A stretch of 54,503 bases of DNA from Pleurocapsa sp. MO_226.B13 (GCA_030064795.1 JASJEI010000010.1:1-54503); one strand, 5' to 3'. Shown: positions 35,723 through 45,145, counted from the stretch's first letter. The notes: generated by a model not told the origin, from the letters alone. Made by a program: numbers and translations.

Positions 35723-36465
35723 TGAAAATTTTAGCTGTAATTCCCGCTCGATACAATTCACAGCGTTTTCCTGGAAAGGTGCTGGCTCGAATTGGCGATC
35801 GCCCTATGGTTCAATGGGTATATGAAGCTGCCAAGAATTGTGGCGATTTTAGAAAGGTAGTGGTCGCCACCGACAACCAAGCCGTTGCTGACTGCGTGCA
35901 ACAATTTGGCGGAGAGGTAGAAATGACCAGTTCCGAACATACTACAGGTAGCGATCGGGTAGCAGAAGTCGCCAAACGCTATCCCGAAATGACCGCAGTA
36001 GCCAACGTCCAGGGAGATCAACCTTTTGTCACGCCAGAAATCCTCTCGCAACTAATCGCTCCTTATCTTCGAGGAGAGTCCCCAGAGATGACCACTGTTG
36101 CCTGTCCTCTAAATCTAGATACAGACTATCAAGATCCTAATGTGGTCAAAGTCTTGTGCGATCGCGATCGTCGCGCCATCTACTTCTCTCGTGCTGCTAT
36201 TCCCTACTTTCGCCATCCCTTGCAAGTACCAGTCTTTCACCATTTAGGACTCTATGCTTTTCGTCAGGACTTTCTGGATAAATACACTCAACTAAAGCCA
36301 ACCCCATTAGAACTTTGTGAAGGGCTAGAACAATTAAGGGTTCTCGAACATGGATTTACCATTCAAGTTTGCCAGATCGAAAAAGCCTTACTGGAAGTTA
36401 ATACATCTGATGAACTTCTAAAAGCTCGGTGTCTCGCAGAAAAAATAGCTTTGTCAAGAAAATAA
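35722..36465 (+). CDS. kdsB: CMP-KDO synthetase (3-deoxy-manno-octulosonate cytidylyltransferase)
   Basis: 247 residues. Activates KDO with CTP to CMP-KDO. Motifs: IPARYNSQRFPGKVL at the N-terminus, VVVATDN, TSSEHTTGSDRVAEV, NVQGDQPFVTPE, HLGLYAFRQDFL and LELCEGLEQLRVLEHG. Start ATG shares its A with the kdsD stop. No kdsC phosphatase is seen in the window, so that step must be encoded elsewhere. Confidence 0.95.
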   Translation: MKILAVIPARYNSQRFPGKVLARIGDRPMVQWVYEAAKNCGDFRKVVVATDNQAVADCVQQFGGEVEMTSSEHTTGSDRVAEVAKRYPEMTAVANVQGDQPFVTPEILSQLIAPYLRGESPEMTTVACPLNLDTDYQDPNVVKVLCDRDRRAIYFSRAAIPYFRHPLQVPVFHHLGLYAFRQDFLDKYTQLKPTPLELCEGLEQLRVLEHGFTIQVCQIEKALLEVNTSDELLKARCLAEKIALSRK

Positions 36466-36559
36466 TACCATTCTCTACTCATTAGTTACAAGCTAAGGAA
36501 ATAAAAAAAAGTCAAGAGAACTGACTTTGGAAAAGTCAATGAGAATTTGTTAATGAATT

Positions 36560-37375
36560 ATGATGAATATTAATTCCAAACTAGACCGAATCAATATTCT
36601 TAACTTTGAAGATACAAATTTTATCTACGATCCATATCCCGTTGGTTTAGCTAGACAGGTTTTTGAAAAAAATTATTACGAAAAACTTGTCAATACATTT
36701 CCCCCTCAAGAACTTTTTTCATTTATGAGGCTTCTTGGCAATAAATATTCTCTTTCAGAGAAAAATAATCCTAGACAGTATCACGATTATGTTATGTCAT
36801 GTGAGTCTTGGCGTGAATTTTATCAATGGGTAAAATCAGAAAGCTTCATTGTGGAAATTTTAGAATTATTATGTCAGCATCATATTAATTTGGGTTTATT
36901 AGCTAGTGTAAATGGCAAAATATTAGGAGATAATAGAGGAGTTAAGTATAGGCTCAAGGCTTTACTCAAAAGTTTAAAGCGAAGTATATCTTTGTCGAGT
37001 TCTCCTTCCCTTTCTGCTAGATTTGAGTTTTCTATGCTTCCTGCCCAAGGTGGTCATATTAAACCCCATACAGATGCTCCAAACAAATTTATTACTCTTG
37101 TAATTCCTATTGTGAGAGAAAATGAATGGAATGTTTCTTTTGGGGGAGCTACAGAGATAATGAAACCAAAAAATATAACTCAAAACTTTAATTATCTCAA
37201 TAAACAGCTTGAGTTTGATGAAGTTGAAACAGTTAAAAGCTTTGATTACTCTTCAAATCAGTGCTTAATCTTTATTAAAACTTTTAATTCTTTACATGCC
37301 GTGCGTCCGATGAAAGGAAAGGATAGCAATCTAATGAGATCGACTCTGACTATCAATATAGAAAGCAAATTATGA
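36560..37375 (+). CDS. 2OG-Fe(II) oxygenase-like protein
   Basis: 271 residues. H-x-D in GHIKPHTDAPNK and distal His in NSLHAVRPM, with Arg in NLMRSTLTI, give a full facial triad. The middle (LKALLKSLKRSISLSSS) is basic. Diverged from the oxygenase at 32995. Two ATGs at the start; the first (36560) is used here. AT-rich like the adjacent genes. Substrate unknown; same context as the other oxygenases. Confidence 0.6.
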   Translation: MMNINSKLDRINILNFEDTNFIYDPYPVGLARQVFEKNYYEKLVNTFPPQELFSFMRLLGNKYSLSEKNNPRQYHDYVMSCESWREFYQWVKSESFIVEILELLCQHHINLGLLASVNGKILGDNRGVKYRLKALLKSLKRSISLSSSPSLSARFEFSMLPAQGGHIKPHTDAPNKFITLVIPIVRENEWNVSFGGATEIMKPKNITQNFNYLNKQLEFDEVETVKSFDYSSNQCLIFIKTFNSLHAVRPMKGKDSNLMRSTLTINIESKL

Positions 37376-37485
37376 TTACAAATGGTCGCCCAGATTTTTA
37401 ATCCAAGTCTATCCAAGGATCTAGGAGATCTTCCCAATTTTCAGCCTTTGGTTAGAAAATTTCACCTTTGGCGAAAATACCCTTT

Positions 37486-37609
37486 ATACTGGGTCTTATA
37501 CGTATGTATTTGTTCCTCGACCGCTATTCATTTGAAAATAATTTTTAAAACTGGTAATAAATTAGTAAATCTTCAATGTGAAAATACTACATATCAGCAC
37601 CACGGATCT
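37486..37609 (+). pseudogene. 3'-end remnant of an O-antigen ligase gene
   Basis: Reads YWVLYVCICSSTAIHLK then FKTGNKLVNLQCENTTYQH, closely matching the last 40 residues of the ligase at 4512-5801 (YWVLYVSISCSTAIHLK, FRTGNKLINLQYENTTYQH). As in the original, its end overlaps the start of a GT4 gene. The rest of the ligase copy is lost; the 110 bases before it are not recognised. This marks the left edge of the duplicated unit. Confidence 0.75.
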
Positions 37610-38831
37610 TAAGGAAGGATCTGCCCGTGCTGCTTATCGATTAAATAAAGGGCTTCAGGAAATTGACGTTGACTCTCAAATACTGGTACAAACTAAAGTT
37701 AGCGAAGATTCAACTATAGTTGCTCCCCAAAACATCGTAGATAATACCATTGCTAAAGTGGGAGGAATTCTAGATACAATCCCTCCAAAATTTTATCGGC
37801 GGGATACTCAAATATCATTTTCTACTCAGTGGCTACCAGATACAATCAATTCTAGGGTTACTCAACTCAATCCAGATTTAATTAATTTGCACTGGATTCA
37901 TAATAGTCAACTGCGTATCGAAACCCTCCCAAAGTTAGGGAGACCTATTATCTGGACTCTCCACGATATGTGGCCTTTTACAGGAGGATGTCATTACGAC
38001 CAAAACTGCGCTCGATACGTAAACTCCTGTGGTGCTTGTCCTCAACTTAAAAGTAACAAAAACTGCGATCTATCCCGTTGGATTTGGCAGCGAAAATCTC
38101 AAGCTTGGAAAAATGTTCCCTTGACTATTGTTACTCCGAGTAAGTGGTTAGCTAAATGCGCTAGCTCTAGTTCTCTGTTTAGAGATTTACGAGTTGAGAT
38201 GATTCCCAATGGTCTCGATCTACAAAGATACAAACCAGTCAATCGCCAGATAGTCCGAGAGATACTCAACTTGCCTCAAAACAAGCAATTGGTCATGTTT
38301 GGAGCAATTAAAGCCACTAGCAATCGCCGTAAGGGATTTCACTTTCTTCAGGCAGCTTTGCAAAGCCTGTGCCAGTCAGAATGGCGGGATAAAATTGAGC
38401 TAATTGTAGTTGGTTCCTCACAACCAGATAATCAAGAGTCTTTGGGATTTAAAACTCATTATCTGGGGAAATTGAGCGATGATATTTCTTTGGCGCAAGT
38501 CTATGCTGCCGCAGATATCTTCGTAGCACCGTCTCTTCAAGATAACTTGCCCAATACAGTAGTGGAGGCGATCGCTTGTGGGACTCCCTGCGCCGCTTTT
38601 AAGGTTGGTGGGATACCAGAGATAATCGAACACCAGCAAAATGGTTATTTGGCTGAACCCTTTGAGGTAGAAGATTTAGCTAAAGGAATAGCTTGGATAT
38701 TAGAAAACAAAGAGCGACATCACAAACTGGGCGATCGAGCTCGTGAGAAAGCCGAACAGGAATTTACACAGGAATTACAAGCACGCTGTTATGCGTCTCT
38801 TTACACTGACATTTTGAAAGTAGAAGACTGA
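37578..38831 (+). CDS. Glycosyltransferase family 4 (paralogue of the 3269-4537 gene)
   Basis: 417 residues, very similar along its whole length to the leftward GT4: MKILHISTTDLKEGSARAAY, NLHWIHNSQL, GGCHYDQNC...SCGACPQL with the same four cysteines, and the DNLPNTVVEAIACG acid pair. Divergence is spread evenly, as expected after an old duplication with both copies kept. It would act on the same or a related acceptor. Translation probably was coupled to the lost ligase; now it has no clear ribosome binding site. Confidence 0.85.
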   Translation: MKILHISTTDLKEGSARAAYRLNKGLQEIDVDSQILVQTKVSEDSTIVAPQNIVDNTIAKVGGILDTIPPKFYRRDTQISFSTQWLPDTINSRVTQLNPDLINLHWIHNSQLRIETLPKLGRPIIWTLHDMWPFTGGCHYDQNCARYVNSCGACPQLKSNKNCDLSRWIWQRKSQAWKNVPLTIVTPSKWLAKCASSSSLFRDLRVEMIPNGLDLQRYKPVNRQIVREILNLPQNKQLVMFGAIKATSNRRKGFHFLQAALQSLCQSEWRDKIELIVVGSSQPDNQESLGFKTHYLGKLSDDISLAQVYAAADIFVAPSLQDNLPNTVVEAIACGTPCAAFKVGGIPEIIEHQQNGYLAEPFEVEDLAKGIAWILENKERHHKLGDRAREKAEQEFTQELQARCYASLYTDILKVED

Positions 38832-39030
38832 TATGATTATTGAAATTAACGTTCACAGACTGTGTAATACATAAATAACTAAATTAATTCTTACCGTGAC
38901 GATTTAAAATACAAACGTATTGAGATTTCATTTCTACTACGAAATTTTTTTGGTAGATATCCTTTGTTGGTACAAATTACCTATCTGAACCAGAGAAACC
39001 GCTCTCATCTCAAATAGGATTGTTATAGAT

Positions 39031-39224
39031 GTCAACACGATTCGTCGAAGACGGCGAGAACTAGGGAAGAACTTGCAAGACAGACCAACAGGAAGGGTGC
39101 GAGTGCCAGAAGGTGGACGCAAACCCCTAGTAAAAAAGCCCAAATTGAGAGAAAAACTGCATTCAGCGATCGCTAACGAAAGAATCGAGGTTTCAGGTAT
39201 CATGATAGCCGCCAAAGCAAGATG
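39031..39224 (+). pseudogene. ISAzo13-like transposase remnant
   Basis: One open stretch reads VNTIRRRRRELGKN, then RVRVPEGGRKPLVKKP, similar to the N-terminal helix-turn-helix and G-G-R-K/P-P segment of ISAzo13-family transposases. It ends in TGA at 39222-39224 with no catalytic part. The rest of 38832-39030 and 39225-39381 holds no gene; TATAAT at 39278-39283 with a weak -35 might serve the next gene. Confidence 0.5.
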
Positions 39225-39381
39225 AAATTACTTCATATCTTCATGAATATCCCTTAGATGCTATGCCTGAAAAGGTGTATAATATTTCACAACAGTCGAC
39301 TTATAATGTATTTTTAAAATCAAGTAACTACTATGGAGCCCTTCAGCGCGTCATTCTGGCGAGCTCAGGAATACTTGGATT

Positions 39382-39930
39382 ATGGGAATAGATCTGCAAA
39401 TTAACAAAACTGATTTAGAAGGTGTGTATCTCATTGAACCGTTTCAGGCGAATGATCGAAGAGGATCCTTTTATAAGTACGTTGATGAAGGACATTTTCG
39501 TGAAGTTGGGTTGGTGAATAGCTTTCGTGAACAATTTTATTCTGACTCGGGCGAGCGTGTGATTCGGGGGATGCACTATCAGGAACCACCAGAAGCATTG
39601 ACGAAGTTTGTCTACGTGGTGTCCGGTGCCATCATTGATGTTGTCCTCGATATTCGTAAAGCATCACCAACTTATGGTTCCTTTATTGATTATGAATTGT
39701 CATATGACAATAAACGTGCTCTCTATATACCGCCGGGTTTTGCACATGGTTTTTCAGTATTGGGAGATCACGCACGTGTCATGTATTTACAGAACGGCGT
39801 TTATTCAATCATGCATGACGCGGGCATTCATTGGGATTCTTTCGGAATGGATTGGGGAATCGTCAACCCTATGATATCAGAGCGGGATGAGAAGCTACCA
39901 GCATTCGGAGATTTTGCGACACCGTTTTAA
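39382..39930 (+). CDS. rfbC: dTDP-4-dehydrorhamnose 3,5-epimerase-like protein
   Basis: 182-residue cupin-fold RmlC-type epimerase. DRRGSFYKYV, the catalytic His in VIRGMHYQEPPEALTKFVYV (20-residue limit respected), VLDIRKASPTYG, and IPPGFAHGFSVLGD are family features. The usual C-terminal Tyr motif (TDYY) is replaced by NGVYSIMHDAG, so it may be a 3- or 5-epimerase or a 3,4-ketoisomerase relative. AGGAA lies nine bases before ATG 39382. No rmlA, B or D is in the window, so it depends on other loci. Mobile element remnants sit on both sides, suggesting transfer. Confidence 0.75.
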   Translation: MGIDLQINKTDLEGVYLIEPFQANDRRGSFYKYVDEGHFREVGLVNSFREQFYSDSGERVIRGMHYQEPPEALTKFVYVVSGAIIDVVLDIRKASPTYGSFIDYELSYDNKRALYIPPGFAHGFSVLGDHARVMYLQNGVYSIMHDAGIHWDSFGMDWGIVNPMISERDEKLPAFGDFATPF

Positions 39931-39984
39931 GACAGTTTACAAGAGATGATTACGATCGCCTATAATACTTTCGCAGAAATTCAC

Positions 39985-40290
39985 CCAGAAATCGGGTAGT
40001 CCCTAGAAGATGTACAAAGGTGCGTAACACACACCATGGTAGTATGGTAATAAGTATTGAAGAAAGCCCCTTCCTGATTACCGTGAACTCGAGCGTCGGT
40101 TACATCCATGTCCAAAATAATCGATCGTGCTGGCTCGCGCTCAGATTCTAGGAAGATTTCAACGAACGGTTTTTCAATCGCTTTTGGATCTGGTTAAATT
40201 CGATGGTAGCGACTGTCTGCTTGGTTGATGACTGTTTCTGGGCAATATTCCAATCGGTTAACGGTACTTTTTCCTGCTCAGATTGCTTCC
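39985..40290 (-). pseudogene. IS1380-family transposase remnant
   Basis: Minus-strand pieces read RLEYCPETVINQADSRYHRI, then SIILDMDVTDARVHGNQEGAFF, the latter matching the first catalytic Asp region of IS1380 (LDxDxTDDxxHGxQEGxFF). Stops and frameshifts interrupt it. The remaining 39931-40434 has nothing else I can support. Confidence 0.6.
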
Positions 40291-40434
40291 GTAGACTCAC
40301 AAAAATTTAATTTTGACAAGGCGATCGCCGAAATCACAACAGTCGAGTTAATATAGTGTTTCTTGCTACATAAGCCAAAATTCCCATATCTGCAATTTCA
40401 GCCAAAAAACAAAACCACCATAAACTGAATTACG

Positions 40435-41268
40435 ATGGATCGAACCTACCCAAAAATTTCAATCGTTACTCCCTCTTATAATCAGGGCAAGTTTATAGAG
40501 TCAGCTATCCAAAGCGTGCTCGAACAAAATTATCCTAACTTTGAGCATATTATTTTAGATAATTGTTCTACGGATCGAACAGTTGAAATTCTGCAAAACT
40601 ATCCTCATCTGATTTGGGAATCTAAGCCAGATCGAGGTCAAAGCGATGCCCTCAATCAAGGCTTCCGTTTGGCAACAGGGGATATAATTGGCTGGCTTAA
40701 TGCTGACGATCTATATCTACCTGAATGCTTTGAGAAGACTGTGAAATCTTTTGCCAATTCCCCTGAAAGCGATATTGCTTACGGAGACTATCGTTGGATA
40801 GACGAGCAGGGCAATATAGTTCAATTTAGAAAAGAACTCGACTTCGATTTATTTATTCTTAAATATCTGCATGTTTCTTACATTATAGGCATATCCACAT
40901 TTTTCAGGCGTAGGATCTTTGAAGAAGACAACTTTTTAGATACTTCATTCCACTATTCGATGGACTATGAATTCTTTTTGCGTCTAGCTCGGAAAAGATA
41001 TAAATTCGTTCACATTGACTCTTATTTGACAGACTTCAGATGGCATAAAGAAAATAAATCTACTGTCGCTTATCAAAAACAGATCGAGGAGAAAAAAAAG
41101 GCTTTATTACGTCATGATAATTTCTTACAAAAAACTCCACTGCATATTCAATCAATTGCCATAAATTCTCTCGAATTATTGGCTCGGGGAAAACGCTATT
41201 TTATAAAAGGTTTGAGAGGCTATTACTTTGAGCAATGGCCAGGGCTATTTCATTCTAAAAAGAGATAA
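40435..41268 (+). CDS. Glycosyltransferase family 2 (paralogue of the 16171-16989 gene)
   Basis: 277 residues. Starts MDRTYPKISIVTPSYNQGKF, then ILDNCSTDRT, NADDLYLPECFEK and MDYEFFLRLARKRYKFVHID; very close to the 16171 product across its length. Both keep all GT2 motifs. The duplication carries no flanking repeats I can see. It closes the rightward polysaccharide block before the mobile-element patchwork. Confidence 0.87.
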   Translation: MDRTYPKISIVTPSYNQGKFIESAIQSVLEQNYPNFEHIILDNCSTDRTVEILQNYPHLIWESKPDRGQSDALNQGFRLATGDIIGWLNADDLYLPECFEKTVKSFANSPESDIAYGDYRWIDEQGNIVQFRKELDFDLFILKYLHVSYIIGISTFFRRRIFEEDNFLDTSFHYSMDYEFFLRLARKRYKFVHIDSYLTDFRWHKENKSTVAYQKQIEEKKKALLRHDNFLQKTPLHIQSIAINSLELLARGKRYFIKGLRGYYFEQWPGLFHSKKR

Positions 41269-41417
41269 AATATGCTCTAAACCAAATTTGCATTTACGCG
41301 CTCGCGCTTTGCCATGTTGTCAAAGCCAGCATCCCGATACAAATTAATCGCGCTTCTTACGAGCGATCGCTAAGATTTGGCGGAAATAGATACTGCGACA
41401 ACTCCATCAACAATATC

Positions 41418-41514
41418 GCTCGTTTCAATTTACCAAGAAACTATTTGAAATGTTAATTAAGTACCAATTATTTATATTACCTAACTTAAGTGAACATGAT
41501 GTTTTCTCTAATAT
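41418..41514 (+). pseudogene. IS630-family transposase C-terminal remnant
   Basis: Reads FQFTKKLFEMLIKYQLFILP then NLSEHDVFSNMI, matching the last ~30 residues of IS630 transposases and the end of the 2294-2687 remnant (LFKLLIKLKLFKFPNLGKYDAF). Nothing before it is recognisable. The region 41269-41417 and 41515-41889 has no supported gene. Confidence 0.55.
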
Positions 41515-41889
41515 GATTTATGATTACTATACCAGTGTGAAAACGTTGCACAACCTGGTAGTACCTACAGAGCAGTGGAGGTCATTGCAAGCCCTTAAAA
41601 TTGTTGTGCAATTTTTGGCTGAAACTAAGTAGATTCGTTGTACGAATTACAACTGGAAGAGTCTCAAAAGCTCTAAAACCCTTGATTTTTCCTACCTCCA
41701 CTATTTTGTAGGGACTACTGATGTCCTGTGAGTCTTTCGTCCCTATCTGCATTGCCACTATGATCTTTCCAGAGCTATATTTTCGTAAAAATTAGATTTT
41801 TCAAGTACGGTATATCGATGCTTTCAAGCGATCGCATTATCCGAAAATTACCTTTAAGTAGAAAAAGATAAAATCTATACAGGGTAATG

Positions 41890-41917
41890 CTTTGAGGTGC
41901 TTGTGTTAGGCAGTCAG
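41890..41917. repeat. Solo IS4-type end
   Basis: The 27-28 bases CTTTGAGGTGCTTGTGTTAG plus GCAGTCAG match the right end of the IS4 element (1665-1692) at about 23 of 27 positions, including the terminal repeat. No matching partner end or transposase is nearby, so this is a deletion relic. Confidence 0.55.
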
Positions 41918-42114
41918 GTACGTGCCAGTAATTTTAATGAAGCAGATGCAGTAGCGGAGGTCTCAATTTCTTCGTCCCCAGTAAAGCTCATAATCTGGTA
42001 TGGATGACACATCACATCTGGCTGCTCGCTGTCGTAGATAAATTGATTCGATCTACTCATTACGGAGTATAATAAGGTATTCCCTGGTTCTATTTTTCGT
42101 TCAATACCAATCAC
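41914..42114 (-). pseudogene. Unassigned gene fragment next to an IS end
   Basis: A 66-codon minus-strand frame (MIGIERKIEPGNTLLYSVMS...NQFIYDSEQPDVMCHPYQIM) has protein-like composition but no family I recognise. It ends exactly where the solo IS4 end begins, consistent with a gene cut off by an insertion and deletion. 42115-42224 is AT-rich and probably the promoter region of the next gene. Confidence 0.25.
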
Positions 42115-42224
42115 CTTCTTTTCTGAGTAATTTTTAAACTCTGCAAAACAATTTCATATCTTCATTTGAAATTATCATTATATTTAAAAGTATCATTTGC
42201 AAAGGGATGAGGGAGACAATCGGA

Positions 42225-43217
42225 ATGAATTGGGTCGAAAAAACAGTATTGGTTACCGGTGCTGATGGATTTATTGGATCGCATCTGGTAGAAAAACTTC
42301 ATTCCCTGGGCTGTAAAGTTAAAGCTCTTTCTTATTACAACTCCTTTAATCACTGGGGCTGGCTTGAAGAACTCCCCATCATCGATTCCATTGAAGTATT
42401 AACCGGAGATGTACGCGACAGGGGTTTTTGTACTCATATGACCAAAGATGTGGATATTGTCTTCCATCTGGCAGCTCTCATTGCAATTCCCTATTCTTAT
42501 TCGGCTCCGGAAAGTTATATCGATACAAATGTAAAGGGCAGTTCTAACATGTGTCTTGCTGCTCTCGATAATGGTTGTGAGCGCATTATTCATACATCTA
42601 CAAGTGAAGTTTACGGAACAGCTCAGTTTGTTCCTATTACAGAAGAACATCCTTTGCAACCTCAGTCTCCATATAGTGCAAGTAAAATAGCAGCGGATTC
42701 TATGGTTATGAGTTATTACAATGCTTTTGATTTACCCTTAACCATTGCACGTCCCTTTAACACCTTTGGTCCCCGGCAGTCCTTGCGAGCCGTCATACCT
42801 TCCATAATTACGCAGATAGCTTCCGGTAAGGATATTATCAAAATAGGGGCTACTACTCCTACTCGAGATTTTAATTTTGTGCAAAATACCTGTGATGCCT
42901 TTGTGAGGTTAGCAGAATCTTCTGAGGCTATTGGTAAAACCATCCACTTTGGTTCTGGACGTGAAATTTCAATTGCCGATCTTTTTCCTCTCATTGCTAA
43001 ACTCATGAATAAAGATGTTACTTTTGAAGTAGAAGAAGAACGTCTTCGACCTGAAAAATCAGAGGTTCAGCGTCTTTTGGCAGATAACAGTAAAATTCAA
43101 AGTTTGTCCGACTATACCCCAAAAGTATCTTTGGAAGAAGGACTTTCAGCTTGCATTGACTGGTACTCAGATCCAGAAAATTTGCAGAAGTTCAAGACTG
43201 ATATTTACAACGTTTAA
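42225..43217 (+). CDS. NAD-dependent 4,6-dehydratase, LegB-like SDR
   Basis: Extended SDR of 330 residues. VLVTGADGFIGSHLVEKL with ALSYYNSFNHWGWLEELP is the hallmark of the LegB-type family (GDP/UDP-GlcNAc 4,6-dehydratase of legionaminic-acid pathways); TSTSEVYGTA and YSASKIAAD hold the catalytic Thr/Ser, Tyr and Lys; ARPFNTFGPRQS follows. ATG 42225 is preferred to 42207 because AGGGAG lies about nine bases ahead. The next genes (ptmE-like and PIG-L) are frequent partners. legC, legG/H, legI and legF were not found. Confidence 0.75.
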   Translation: MNWVEKTVLVTGADGFIGSHLVEKLHSLGCKVKALSYYNSFNHWGWLEELPIIDSIEVLTGDVRDRGFCTHMTKDVDIVFHLAALIAIPYSYSAPESYIDTNVKGSSNMCLAALDNGCERIIHTSTSEVYGTAQFVPITEEHPLQPQSPYSASKIAADSMVMSYYNAFDLPLTIARPFNTFGPRQSLRAVIPSIITQIASGKDIIKIGATTPTRDFNFVQNTCDAFVRLAESSEAIGKTIHFGSGREISIADLFPLIAKLMNKDVTFEVEEERLRPEKSEVQRLLADNSKIQSLSDYTPKVSLEEGLSACIDWYSDPENLQKFKTDIYNV

Positions 43218-43420
43218 GGTCCTCTTTACTCTCCCTCTTTAAAAAAAGAAGATATTAATAAGGTTAAACGAATAAATTAAAGTATTATGTTTTTTTTGAT
43301 ATAATAATTTTGCCAGATTCTTTTTTTTAGTTTCCCCGCCTCTAATACCTGTAGTACTTGGGACAATTAGTTTAAAAACTCTTTTAATTCCTCTGATAGA
43401 TAAGGAGAGTAATAAGCTCA

Positions 43421-44533
43421 ATGAAGGCAAATATGTTTTTTGATAAAAGACTTTGCATATTGGAAGAAACTACCATCTTTGAAGCAATTCAGGTTTTAAA
43501 TCAGGTTTCCCAAAGAATTGTAATTGTAGTTACCGAAGACTTCAAACTCTTGGGCATATTAATTGATATGGATATCCGTAGAATTATTCTAAATAAGATT
43601 CCACTGGATTCGCCTGTAAACAAAGTCATGAACCAAAACCCTCATATTGTTTCTCCGCAAACCAGCGAATCTGAAATGCTTAATCTGATGAAGATGTCTG
43701 GATGTCATCAGCTTCCGATTGTAAATGATCGAGGTGTTGTTGTTGATTTAATAACGATCGATCGACTTATGCAACCCAACCCAATTTCTAATCAAGTTAT
43801 TATAATGGCTGGCGGACTTGGGACGCGGCTTCACCCAATTACCCATACGATTCCCAAACCTCTAATTAAAATAGGTGGGACTCCTATTTTATTTATCTTA
43901 CTGGATCGATTATTGAAAAGCGGTTTTGGAGATTTTACTTTAACCTTGAATTACAAATCGGAGATGATTCGCAAAGCAGTAGAATCAAAACCCACACTTG
44001 AGTCTAAAGTAGATTATATTGTGGAACCCAAACGTCTGGGTACAGCGGGCTCCTTAGGACTTTTAAAGAAAAAACCTACAGACAGCTTTTTCGTTATAAA
44101 TGCAGATGTTTTAACCAACATTGATTATACAGCTATGTTGGATTTTCACAACAGTAATGAGTCAGACCTTACGCTGGCTATACGTAAAGAAGAACAGGAA
44201 ATTCCTTACGGGGTAATAGATGTTCTCGACTTCCGGGTTCTTAACATAAGAGAAAAACCCTCTTACACTTATTTTTCCAATGTTGGCATTTACATCATTC
44301 ATCCAAAAGTACTTAATCTAATCGAGAAGAATGAATATATAGACATGCCTACATTGATCAACCTGGCCATTGAAAATGGATTTAGCGTGAAGAGCTTTCC
44401 CATTCATGAATACTGGATTGATATAGGAACCCCGAATGAACTGGCCAGAGCTCAAAGAGACTATCCTATCTATTTTGAAAAGAAACGATTTGTAGATTAT
44501 GAAAATTCTGGCTATAGGTGCTCATGCAGATGA
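43421..44533 (+). CDS. CBS-domain nucleotidyltransferase, PtmE-like
   Basis: 370 residues: two CBS domains (about 1-118) followed by a nucleotidyltransferase with VIIMAGGLGTRLHPITHTIP, IKIGGTPIL, YIVEPKRLGTAGSL and FFVINADVLTN. This architecture is that of PtmE, the glucosamine-1-phosphate guanylyltransferase that opens the GDP-based legionaminic route. AAGGAG lies about 12 bases before ATG. It overlaps the next gene by 35 bases. Its exact nucleotide and sugar are not proven by sequence. Confidence 0.75.
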   Translation: MKANMFFDKRLCILEETTIFEAIQVLNQVSQRIVIVVTEDFKLLGILIDMDIRRIILNKIPLDSPVNKVMNQNPHIVSPQTSESEMLNLMKMSGCHQLPIVNDRGVVVDLITIDRLMQPNPISNQVIIMAGGLGTRLHPITHTIPKPLIKIGGTPILFILLDRLLKSGFGDFTLTLNYKSEMIRKAVESKPTLESKVDYIVEPKRLGTAGSLGLLKKKPTDSFFVINADVLTNIDYTAMLDFHNSNESDLTLAIRKEEQEIPYGVIDVLDFRVLNIREKPSYTYFSNVGIYIIHPKVLNLIEKNEYIDMPTLINLAIENGFSVKSFPIHEYWIDIGTPNELARAQRDYPIYFEKKRFVDYENSGYRCSCR

Positions 44534-45125
44534 TATTGAACTTGGTTGTGGCGGTTCTCTTGCCCGTTGGAGAGATGAAGGCCACGATCTCCATATTCTA
44601 ATTGTTTCAGATTCTGGTTATCACAATCCTGAAGGAGAATTGATCCGCTCCGCAGCAGATGCACATCAGGAAGCCCAAAGGTCTGCAGAAAAATTAAAAG
44701 CAGGGTTAACCATTGGCAGCTTTAAGAACTTACAACTAGAGTTTGATGAACCCTTAAATGCTTTTATCTTACATAAAATAGAAAAGATTAAACCCGATCT
44801 TATACTGACCCACTGGTCTGGAGACTCTAATCACGATCACCAAATGGTAGCTCAAAGTTCGATACACTGCTCAAGGCACATCGGCAAAGTATTGTGCTAT
44901 TGCAGCAACTGGTATATGAGCAATGATAATTTTAATCCCCGTATGTTTATGGAAATTAATAACTATATAGATGAGAAAGAAGAGCTCATCCGCATTTTTG
45001 CGACTGAGAATCGAAGAACCCTTGGCAAGTGGGAACACTTTGTCAGAGTTCAGGCACAGGTATATGGTCTGAAAGCCTCTACGGATTTTGCAGAAGCCTT
45101 TGAAGTTTTAAAATGGGTACAATAG
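44499..45125 (+). CDS. PIG-L family deacetylase
   Basis: 208 residues. Zinc-site motifs are ILAIGAHADDIELGCGG (A-H-x-D-D) and the distal His pair in SGDSNHDHQMVA. LmbE/PIG-L enzymes remove acetyl groups from GlcNAc derivatives. Start ATG lies inside the preceding gene, so translation is coupled. The three genes 42225-45125 act as one unit, probably making or modifying a GlcNAc-derived nucleotide sugar. Confidence 0.85.
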   Translation: MKILAIGAHADDIELGCGGSLARWRDEGHDLHILIVSDSGYHNPEGELIRSAADAHQEAQRSAEKLKAGLTIGSFKNLQLEFDEPLNAFILHKIEKIKPDLILTHWSGDSNHDHQMVAQSSIHCSRHIGKVLCYCSNWYMSNDNFNPRMFMEINNYIDEKEELIRIFATENRRTLGKWEHFVRVQAQVYGLKASTDFAEAFEVLKWVQ

Positions 45126-45145
45126 TATCAGACTCGAGAAATAAC

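Noticed and set aside
37382..37612. 76-codon ORF as an independent small gene
   Set aside because: Its second half is the tail of the O-antigen ligase and its first half is unrecognised; better described as a remnant.
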